From: Bacteroidota bacterium
Lineage (GTDB): Bacteria > Bacteroidota > Bacteroidia > Bacteroidales > Paludibacteraceae
Direction of reading: 5' to 3'
Assembly: GCA_022709605.1 (NCBI GenBank)
Contig: JAKLIM010000058.1
Coordinates: forward strand, 1-13,927
Length of the DNA: 13,927 bases
Both the position numbers and the translations under genes were made by a program. Of the stretch, positions 8,706 to 13,927 are shown piece by piece (position 1 is the first letter of the stretch; every line of letters starts with the position of its first letter). Below the pieces are notes generated by a model. That model was not told where the DNA came from, did no database searches, and was given only the letters and a program-made list of their open reading frames with translations.

Positions 8706-8736
8706 CAAAAGTAGTGAAATTTAAGAGAATAATAAA
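8706..8736 (-). promoter_or_regulatory. Bacteroidota-type promoter for the DUF4450 gene
   Basis: Read on the minus strand, TACTTTTG (8713-8706) fits the -7 consensus TAnnTTTG, and TTTA (8736-8733) lies 19 bases upstream at the -33 position. The start codon at 8677 is 28 bases downstream of the box, giving a short leader. This supports transcription separate from the glycosyltransferase gene. Confidence 0.5.
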
Positions 8737-8782
8737 CCCGTACTAAAAGTGATATTTATTTTTTTGCAACAATTTATTTAGT

Positions 8783-9724
8783 TTATTTCTTTGTTGTATG
8801 TAACGTGCAAAGGTATTCCTGTTCGGTTTGCCCTGGAGTGGGAATAAATTCTGCTTTATCAAGGCAGTTTAAAGTGCTTAAATCCATTAAGGTTGAATAA
8901 CCCGAACGGGCAATAATGTTTTGTGAACCAACAATATATTCTCCTAATTTATTGTCGTTTAAATGGGAGAGAAGTTTTACATTTCCTACATTTTTTTCTA
9001 CAGTTTCTTTTTGTGGTTGACCGCACACAATCAAGGTTTTGAAGTTTTCGTTTTGATATTTTTCAATCAGATTATGCTCGAAAATACTTCGTTGTGGTTC
9101 CACACCCGAAACTATACACAGCACCTTAAATTCCTTGTCGGGAATGATTTTAACCCCTTTAAATCTCGACAAAGGGCCAATGAATTTTGCATTTTGTGGC
9201 AGTGGATATTTATGAGATAAATCGCCGGAAAGATTTTTAATACCTTCAAAATCAGGAATATGACATTCGTTATACCGTTGAATAATAGATTTGTGCATGA
9301 TTCGGACCAGCGGTTCCATCCATTTTAACCCTTTCGGCATTTTTATCATAAGTTGATGGGTAATATAAATGCAGTGTGTGTGTTTTGACCAAAGTCCGAA
9401 ACGATTATCCGAAATTACCTGATCGAAATGTTCTGATTTCAGGATTTTATTTAGTTGTGAATGTTCTCGCAGTATGCCTGTAAGAATGGCCGGCAAACTC
9501 TTTAGCATTGCAAAAACCTGATTTTTTCCTGAAGAATAAGTTATTTTGTACGAAGGAAAATTCATAAACCTGAGTTCGGGGAATTGCTGCCGCAAAAATT
9601 CCAGCGGAAAACCATCAGAAGCAATTACCACTTCGTGACTTTCCTCCAGTAGTTGGCGAATGATTGGTACACAGCGGGTTGCATGTCCCAATCCCCAATT
9701 TAACGGACATATAAGTATCTTCAT
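8783..9724 (-). CDS. MurG-like family glycosyltransferase, 3' end possibly frameshifted
   Basis: A 313-residue protein with a GT-B fold. The N-terminal motif MKILICPLNWGLGHATRCVP (1-20) is the acceptor-side GxGHA loop of MurG/GT28-like enzymes. ISDNRFGLW (104-112), ITHQL (121-125) and FIGPLSRF (181-188) are typical of the Bacteroidota family of YjiC/MurG-like transferases. The donor-nucleotide site is ARSGYSTLMDLSTL (272-285) followed by FIPTPGQTEQEYL (293-305). No signal peptide or membrane segment is present, so it is likely cytosolic or membrane-peripheral; donor and acceptor are unknown. Relatives continue with LAxY/LAEY after EQEYL, whereas here the frame gives CTLHTTKK and stops. Dropping one T of the CTTTGC codon junction (8809-8811) restores LARYIQQRNK and runs to a TAG at 8743. 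The C-terminus is therefore doubtful: a one-base insertion, a sequence error or a genuine truncation. Confidence 0.8.
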   Translation of the reverse strand: MKILICPLNWGLGHATRCVPIIRQLLEESHEVVIASDGFPLEFLRQQFPELRFMNFPSYKITYSSGKNQVFAMLKSLPAILTGILREHSQLNKILKSEHFDQVISDNRFGLWSKHTHCIYITHQLMIKMPKGLKWMEPLVRIMHKSIIQRYNECHIPDFEGIKNLSGDLSHKYPLPQNAKFIGPLSRFKGVKIIPDKEFKVLCIVSGVEPQRSIFEHNLIEKYQNENFKTLIVCGQPQKETVEKNVGNVKLLSHLNDNKLGEYIVGSQNIIARSGYSTLMDLSTLNCLDKAEFIPTPGQTEQEYLCTLHTTKK

Positions 9725-9800
9725 AAATCCCTAAGCCCTAAATGGATGAAAATTACCCCCAAACCCATGAAGTGGCTTTGATCAGTAATGATAATTTTTT

Positions 9801-9855
9801 AAAATAGAAAATAGAAAATAGAAAATAGAAAATAGAAAATAGAAAATAGAAAATA
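9801..9855. repeat. Heptamer tandem repeat (AAAATAG), about 7.9 copies
   Basis: Seven perfect copies of AAAATAG occupy 9801-9849, and an eighth partial copy (AAAATA) ends at 9855. The array lies in the 178-base gap between the radical SAM gene and the glycosyltransferase gene, 76 bases before the latter's start. No TAnnTTTG promoter is obvious in the rest of the gap. A perfect array of this kind is prone to copy-number change by replication slippage. Confidence 0.95.
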
Positions 9856-9859
9856 AAAC

Positions 9860-9901
9860 ACGAAACATGAAACATGAAACGCGAAACATGAAACGCGAAA
9901 C
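9860..9901. repeat. Second heptamer array (RYGAAAC), 6 copies
   Basis: Six contiguous 7-base units follow the AAAATAG array almost at once: ACGAAAC, ATGAAAC, ATGAAAC, GCGAAAC, ATGAAAC, GCGAAAC. The constant core is GAAAC and the first two positions vary (AC, AT or GC). The array ends 1 base before the TAA of the radical SAM gene (stop at 9905-9903 on the minus strand), so it begins the 3' untranslated region of that transcript. ATGAAAC/GCGAAAC heptamer arrays are recalled as a common Bacteroidota intergenic motif; not checked here. Confidence 0.92.
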
Positions 9902-9902
9902 T

Positions 9903-10673
9903 TTACCCTGCTACCGAAACCTCAAATCCTCTTTTTTTGACTTTGGAGGCAATTACATTCAGTTCTTTTACATTAATTTTCTGTAAGTTTTTCACCGGCG
10001 TATCACGGTCAATCGAATAAATCATAACCTGTTTCGGTTTAATCTCTTCTAAAGCATTTAACCAGGCTTCAACTTCCTTATCCGTCGTATTATCAATTTT
10101 TTCGCCCTGATATTCGCCTCTTAAAAACATGGTTTGAATAATGAGCTTGCCTTCAAATTTTTTAAAATGTTCAATCAACCAAGCCACAGTTACTGCTTTT
10201 CCAACCGGCTGATCAATTAATTTCAGTGTTGCATCTATGGCTGTATCGAATTTCAAAATATTGTTGTCAACTTTATTCAAAGCACTGAAAACATGTGGTT
10301 TATCGATACGCGTGGAATTGGAGAGCACGCTGACTTTGGCCAGTGGACAATATTTGTTTCGCAATACAATGGTATCATCAATAATTTTTTCAAAATCAGG
10401 ATGCAAGGTCGGTTCGCCATTGCCGGCAAATGTAATTACGTCCGGAAATTTACCGGAGAGAGCCATTTGTTGCAACTTTGCATCTAATATTTCCCTCACT
10501 TGCTCGCGCGTTGGCATGGGGAACTCTTTGAGGGTAGTATTGAAACCACACTCGCAATAAATGCAATTAAATGTACAGATTTTTGCATCGATGGGGAGTA
10601 AATTTACGCCCAGCGAAAGTCCCAGCCTGCGACTTTGAATGGGTCCGAATATGATTTGGTCGAAGAGAATCAT
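9903..10673 (-). CDS. Radical SAM protein, TYW1/COG0731-like
   Basis: A 256-residue protein carrying the canonical radical SAM motif CTFNCIYC (C33, C37, C40; CX3CX2C), preceded by FGPIQSRRLGLSLGVNLLP (9-27), a signature of the COG0731 family related to archaeal tRNA wyosine synthase TYW1. ITFAGNGEPTLHPDF (about 80-94) is the GxGEPTL segment that helps bind SAM, and VSVLSNSTRI (113-122) fits the next barrel strand. Bacteria lack wyosine, so the reaction of these bacterial homologues is not settled; a tRNA or other RNA modification is a reasonable inference only. There is no extra Cys cluster beyond C42 and C108, so probably a single [4Fe-4S] cluster. The gene starts 28 bases after the dnaG stop on the same strand and is likely co-transcribed with it. 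Confidence 0.85.
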   Translation of the reverse strand: MILFDQIIFGPIQSRRLGLSLGVNLLPIDAKICTFNCIYCECGFNTTLKEFPMPTREQVREILDAKLQQMALSGKFPDVITFAGNGEPTLHPDFEKIIDDTIVLRNKYCPLAKVSVLSNSTRIDKPHVFSALNKVDNNILKFDTAIDATLKLIDQPVGKAVTVAWLIEHFKKFEGKLIIQTMFLRGEYQGEKIDNTTDKEVEAWLNALEEIKPKQVMIYSIDRDTPVKNLQKINVKELNVIASKVKKRGFEVSVAG

Positions 10674-10701
10674 GAATTAGTTTTTTTAGGAAAATCAGGG
10701 T

Positions 10702-11970
10702 CTATATTTTAATTATTATTCTTTCACCCAGCGTTTTAGATAATTGAATTTTAATTTTCTCGAGTTCAGCAATTTCGCGCATAATTTCATTAACCCGTAA
10801 ATTATTTTTATTGTCGGCAGCTGTTTTCAATTCTAATAACATACTGCGCATGTGGTCGAGCATCAGGCTGTTTTTAAATTCGAAAATTACCCTCGGAATT
10901 AGTTCAATTAATCGTTCGGAGTCCGCTTCTACTTTCTTTACTTTGGAGTGAACTTTGCTTAAAACATATTTTTCTGTCACTAAATCGGCGGCAAGGTGGC
11001 TGATTTGAGCATCGGGATGAAATAAAAAATAACGTTCAGGAATAAATGTTTCGTCCGTTGATTGTGTTTTATATTCCTCCAGCATACGCTGATGCAGGGG
11101 ATTGAAAAAAATCAGGTCATCATCTTCTAATTCCTTTGCAATATAATCGCCCGCTGTTACCGGAATTGTTTTAGCATCATCGGTGTAATACATAATATGC
11201 TGACCATAAAGGATAAGCAGTTGCAAAATGGTGCGTTCTTCATTTTCAAATTTGGAAACAACTGTATTGAACGAGTTTGTATTTGTCGATTGTACTTCAA
11301 CATTTTGCTGTGGATCATTTTGAATTCGGGTGGCCGTTTTTTCCTGTTCGTTATTTTTTAGTTTGTTAATTTCGTGGTAAAGCATGGCTTCATCTACATT
11401 GAGTAGCGTGCTACACTCTTTAACATACTCAGAACGAATCACCGAGTTTGGAATTATTGAAATACTTCGTACAATGTCTAAAACCAATCCTGCACGTTTC
11501 ACCGGGTCATTTCCGGCATCGGCTAACAGTAAATTGGTTTTGAAACGAATAAAATCGGAAGAATTTCGTTCAACATATTCAATAAAATCCGATGCATTGT
11601 GTTTTCGTGCAAATGAATCGGGATCATCGCCATCGGGTAACAATAAAACTTTTATGTTAAGTCCTTCCTCGAGAATTAAATCTATTCCCCGAATCGAAGC
11701 TTTAATTCCGGCAGGGTCACCATCGTAAATAACGGTTACGTTTTCGGTAAAGCGGTGAATAAGACGTATTTGCCCGGGTGTAAGCGATGTTCCGGACGAA
11801 GCCACCACGTTTTCGATACCACTTTGATGCATCGAAATAACATCGGTGTAACCTTCAACCAAAAAACACCGGTTTTGCCGAACTATGGCTTGCTTTGCAA
11901 AATAAATTCCGTAAAGTTCTGAACTTTTATGGTAAATTTCCGACTCAGGCGAGTTGACATATTTCGCCAT
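10702..11970 (-). CDS. dnaG: DNA primase DnaG, C-terminal part (TOPRIM and helicase-binding regions), downstream of an in-frame TAG
   Basis: A 422-residue open stretch that is the rest of the primase interrupted at 12022-12024. The frame is the same and is open from 12021; the 17 codons before this ATG (SGKVVAFGGRIL then KKDDK) are conserved primase sequence, so the ATG at 11970 is an internal Met, not a natural start. From it, MAKYVNSPESEIYHKS joins the core to the TOPRIM fold: LVEGYTDVISMHQ with the metal-binding Glu at 39, ASSGTSLTPGQI (58-69), and IYDGDPAGIKA with D83 and D85. Residues about 190-422 form the helical C-terminal domain expected to bind DnaB. The end LGERIIIKI and its TAG stop match the normal family terminus. 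It could make a separate polypeptide only by re-initiation. Confidence 0.85.
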   Translation of the reverse strand: MAKYVNSPESEIYHKSSELYGIYFAKQAIVRQNRCFLVEGYTDVISMHQSGIENVVASSGTSLTPGQIRLIHRFTENVTVIYDGDPAGIKASIRGIDLILEEGLNIKVLLLPDGDDPDSFARKHNASDFIEYVERNSSDFIRFKTNLLLADAGNDPVKRAGLVLDIVRSISIIPNSVIRSEYVKECSTLLNVDEAMLYHEINKLKNNEQEKTATRIQNDPQQNVEVQSTNTNSFNTVVSKFENEERTILQLLILYGQHIMYYTDDAKTIPVTAGDYIAKELEDDDLIFFNPLHQRMLEEYKTQSTDETFIPERYFLFHPDAQISHLAADLVTEKYVLSKVHSKVKKVEADSERLIELIPRVIFEFKNSLMLDHMRSMLLELKTAADNKNNLRVNEIMREIAELEKIKIQLSKTLGERIIIKI

Positions 11971-12021
11971 TTTGTCGTCTTTTTTCAGAATTCTACCTCC
12001 AAAAGCAACTACTTTTCCCGA

Positions 12022-12024
12022 CTA
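12022..12024 (-). other. In-frame amber (TAG) codon interrupting dnaG
   Basis: The reading frame runs CAT AAA TAG TCG GGA AAA, giving H-K-stop-S-G-K. Related primases read HNLSGK, HNQSGK or similar at this place, and the frame is conserved on both sides. TAG is one substitution from CAG (Gln), TTG (Leu) or AAG (Lys). No length change is involved, so this is a nonsense substitution or base error, not an indel. TAG is also the apparent natural stop of dnaG itself (10702-10704) and of the DUF4450 gene (5204-5206). Confidence 0.9.
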
Positions 12025-12651
12025 TTTATGCACCGGAAACATCACACGTCCTCCGAAACGATCGGCTAACTGACCACTTTCATTTTCGAGTGTCAAGCCG
12101 GTTTTTACCAAATATTCCCTGTTGTAACCGGCTTTTATGGCTCCCTGCGAAAATGCATCGCGTTGGTCGAGACTGTAACCTAATTGAAATTTCTGAATGA
12201 TGTCTTCGCGAAAACCACGTTCGCGGAAATAACCGAGACCAATGGATTTGCCATCGAGGTGGTTGTGCAGGGTAGAAGTGAAGTACTTTTGAGCAAATTC
12301 GTTCACAAGAAACATGCTTTCGCGGTCGTTTCGAATGGCTAATTCTTCGGCCGAAAATTCACGTTCCTGAAATTCGATGTGATATTTTTTAGCAAGGTAT
12401 TTCAGCGCTTCGTAATACGTAATCTGCTCGTGTTCCATAATAAAATGAACAGAATTTCCGCCTTTGCCACAACCGAAACATTTGAAAATTCCTTTGGCCG
12501 GCGAAACAGTAAACGAAGGTGTTTTCTCATTATGAAAAGGACACAAGCCGAGCATATTAACGCCTCTTTTTCGGAGGGTTACATAGTCCGAAACCACATC
12601 CTGAATGAGTGCGGCATCGGTAATTTTATCTATGGTAGATTGATCAAGCAT
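12022..12651 (-). CDS. dnaG: DNA primase DnaG, N-terminal part (zinc-binding domain and start of RNA polymerase domain), ending at an in-frame TAG
   Basis: DnaG makes RNA primers for replication. I place the start at the ATG at 12651 (MLDQSTIDKI), which matches relatives, not at a TTG two codons upstream. The CHC2 zinc-binding domain is complete: C37 and H40 in GLCPFHNEKTPSFTV, C58 and C61 in KCFGCGKGGN. The N-terminal half of the RNA polymerase domain follows (GLGYFRERGF near 138-147; ADRFGGRVMFPVH near 196-208). The frame then meets TAG at codon 210. Reading through it gives a continuous primase of about 649 codons, the normal length for this phylum. Alone, this fragment (209 residues) lacks the TOPRIM metal-binding acids and should not be able to prime. 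A promoter-like box lies 30 bases upstream. Confidence 0.9.
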   Translation of the reverse strand: MLDQSTIDKITDAALIQDVVSDYVTLRKRGVNMLGLCPFHNEKTPSFTVSPAKGIFKCFGCGKGGNSVHFIMEHEQITYYEALKYLAKKYHIEFQEREFSAEELAIRNDRESMFLVNEFAQKYFTSTLHNHLDGKSIGLGYFRERGFREDIIQKFQLGYSLDQRDAFSQGAIKAGYNREYLVKTGLTLENESGQLADRFGGRVMFPVHK

Positions 12652-12680
12652 GGTCAATTTTCAACTTCGTTTTTGTTCCA

Positions 12681-12710
12681 CAAAATTACTAATTAATATT
12701 CAATTAAAAC
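12681..12710 (-). promoter_or_regulatory. Bacteroidota-type promoter for dnaG
   Basis: On the minus strand TAATTTTG (12688-12681) fits the -7 consensus TAnnTTTG; the -33 region (GTTTT, 12710-12706) is weak. The dnaG ATG is about 30 bases downstream. The gap of 118 bases after the CPBP protease gene and this box suggest that dnaG has its own transcript continuing into the radical SAM gene. Confidence 0.42.
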
Positions 12711-12769
12711 CGGTTACAACATTTTTAATAAAATCAGACCTTACAATTCAACCTGTAAATTTTTGATAT

Positions 12770-13732
12770 TTAAATACTTTGTAAAGATTCGTCTGGTGTG
12801 ATAATCTCTTTTTCAATTTTTGTATTCAAAATGTTGAAATTCCACTTGTATTTTTTTGCAAGAATAAAAACCAATACTACACCCATTAAAACAAGGATAA
12901 CAGTTTCGAGTATTGGATCTATTTTTTGCTGGTTAAAAACGGCCGGAGTTTGTAAAACCGAGGCTTTATTGGTGATAAACAATGCGGCAAAAATATTATT
13001 GGCTGCATGAACTCCCATACTTACTTCAATTCCGTCGTCGAGGAGTGTGATTAAACCGAAAATTAGTCCGAAAATGACGTATTGAGGCATGGTCAGCCAA
13101 AATCCATATTCCTTTACTTCGGGATTGGCGCTGTGCATTAACCCGAAAAGAATGGCCGGAATGATCATGACCAGCCAACGGTTTCGTGTCCATGCTCCAA
13201 TGGCTTGTCCCAGATAACCACGAAACATAAGTTCTTCGAAAGTGGTTTGAAAGGGTATGATAAGAATTGCAATTAGAAAAAGTGGTATGAAGCTACTAAT
13301 TTCGAACTGAAATACAAAATTTTCGGGGTCAATAATATAACTTCCGCTGAGGTACAATGCATAAAGTACAAACCAAACACCAAATCCGGCAAAAAATCGT
13401 TTCCAGCGGATTTCGCTTGTGCCATTTACCACTTCCGAAAAACTTCTTTTATGAAAAGGATGAAGCATCGAAATGCAAGTAAAAAAGGATACCACCATGG
13501 GAAGCATCAGCAGGAATAGACTCACATTTTTAGAAATTCCGTAAGGCGTCAAGTCGGCAATATTACCGGAACTAAGACCTTCTATATTACCATATTCTAC
13601 TGCTTTTATAGCAATTACCACCAATAAAGGGATGGATCCGATAAAACTTCCTCCAATGAGGGATACCAGAAAGTTAACCAGGTACTTCCAGAATTGATTT
13701 TGCCCGTCGAGGGCGCGTTCGAGATGTTTCAT
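12770..13732 (-). CDS. CPBP-family intramembrane metalloprotease (CAAX-protease/Abi-like)
   Basis: A 320-residue integral membrane protein with about eight hydrophobic segments. The three CPBP (Rce1-like) motifs are all present: EELMFRG with E166, E167 and R171; FGLMH with H200; and GVHAANN with H242 and N246. They supply the glutamate, histidine and asparagine residues of the active site inside the membrane. An N-terminal membrane pair (about 20-44 and 70-88) and a third segment (about 112-130) precede the catalytic bundle, a last segment covers about 273-292, and the charged C-terminal tail should face the cytosol. The family includes CAAX prenyl proteases, bacteriocin-immunity proteins and others of unknown substrate; the role here cannot be told from sequence. 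The gene is monocistronic or weakly linked to dnaG. The start ATG at 13732 lies 31 bases from the inner arm of an inverted repeat. Confidence 0.88.
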   Translation of the reverse strand: MKHLERALDGQNQFWKYLVNFLVSLIGGSFIGSIPLLVVIAIKAVEYGNIEGLSSGNIADLTPYGISKNVSLFLLMLPMVVSFFTCISMLHPFHKRSFSEVVNGTSEIRWKRFFAGFGVWFVLYALYLSGSYIIDPENFVFQFEISSFIPLFLIAILIIPFQTTFEELMFRGYLGQAIGAWTRNRWLVMIIPAILFGLMHSANPEVKEYGFWLTMPQYVIFGLIFGLITLLDDGIEVSMGVHAANNIFAALFITNKASVLQTPAVFNQQKIDPILETVILVLMGVVLVFILAKKYKWNFNILNTKIEKEIITPDESLQSI

Positions 13733-13763
13733 AAATTCTTTTTTATTTTTTTAATGATAGTTG

Positions 13764-13882
13764 AACCACAAAAGAACACAAAAGTCAACAAAAGAAATAA
13801 TTCTCAACAATGAAAGTGGTTTTTGTATCACGATGTATTTAATTTTCTTCCTTTTGTGATTCTTTTGTGTTCTTTTGTGGTT
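13764..13882. repeat. Inverted repeat with 21-bp perfect arms built from about 10-bp CACAAAAG units
   Basis: The left arm (13764-13784) and right arm (13862-13882) are exact reverse complements over 21 bases. The similarity continues inward imperfectly by about 10 more bases (13785-13794 against 13851-13861). Each arm holds about three copies of a 10-base unit around CACAAAAGAA. The enclosed spacer holds no gene. The element sits upstream of the CPBP protease gene, in its probable leader or promoter region; no clear TAnnTTTG box for that gene was found. As RNA it would form a long hairpin with a loop of about 60-77 bases. Bases 13883-13927 show nothing further that I recognise. Confidence 0.88.
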
Positions 13883-13927
13883 AATATTTTATTATGGTAA
13901 AGTAGAAATACTTAAGTTTTATTCAAT

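Noticed and set aside
9801..9901. Possible CRISPR array because of regular short repeats
   Set aside because: The units are 7 bases with no spacers and no cas genes nearby; these are simple tandem heptamers.
11384..11728. 114-codon plus-strand open frame opposite dnaG
   Set aside because: Opposite conserved TOPRIM-region coding sequence; a composition shadow of that gene.
12022..12024. TAG as a genome-wide sense codon (recoded genetic code)
   Set aside because: Two genes in this window, dnaG itself at its normal C-terminus and the DUF4450 gene, end naturally in TAG, and no other gene has an internal TAG.
12652..12657. TTG start of dnaG two codons upstream
   Set aside because: The ATG at 12651 gives the start seen in relatives (M-[IL]-DQ-type) and is the stronger codon.
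12770..13732. CPBP protease as part of an abortive-infection or bacteriocin system
   Set aside because: The family name includes Abi, but no toxin, bacteriocin precursor or other defence gene is nearby; a general intramembrane protease is the safer reading.

Overview
The window is AT-rich chromosomal DNA from a member of the Bacteroidota, most likely Bacteroidales or a close relative. Four things point there: a CotH/lamin-tail protein with a C-terminal type IX secretion (T9SS) sorting domain, a PorT-like T9SS outer-membrane protein, a Bacteroidota-type DnaG, and promoter boxes that fit the Bacteroidota TAnnTTTG -7 consensus instead of a sigma70 -10. Starts generally lack a Shine-Dalgarno sequence, as is usual in this phylum. 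No tRNA, rRNA, CRISPR array, transposase or phage gene was seen. No gene-free stretch exceeds 300 bases; the longest are the right end (about 195 bases) and the gap at 9725-9902 (178 bases), and both hold repeats.

Layout. Bases 1-2463 (+) carry the 3' part of a large secreted CotH-kinase-family protein whose start lies outside the window. It converges on a beta-helix lipoprotein gene (2546-4015, -), with a near-perfect palindrome between them. A small conserved-looking gene (4150-4428, +) diverges from the lipoprotein gene and has its own promoter. From 4440 to 13732 every gene is on the minus strand. In transcription order they are: CPBP-family membrane protease, DNA primase dnaG, TYW1-like radical SAM protein, MurG-like glycosyltransferase, a 1157-residue DUF4450/six-hairpin-glycosidase-like protein, and porT. 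Only dnaG and the radical SAM gene (28-base gap) look tightly coupled. The others are separated by 80-180 bases, and some have recognisable promoters.

How the genes relate. The PorT-like protein and the T9SS-tagged CotH protein belong to the same secretion route (machinery and cargo). The DUF4450 protein and the beta-helix lipoprotein fit polysaccharide handling or cell-surface functions. DnaG and the CPBP protease are cellular housekeeping or maintenance genes. I see no defence or mobile system.

The most unusual point is dnaG. Its frame is intact for about 650 codons except for a single in-frame TAG near codon 210, inside the conserved catalytic core. A second possible lesion is a one-base shift at the 3' end of the glycosyltransferase gene. 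Three unrelated intergenic repeat types also occur: a 16-bp-arm palindrome, two adjacent heptamer arrays, and an inverted repeat whose arms are built of about 10-bp units.
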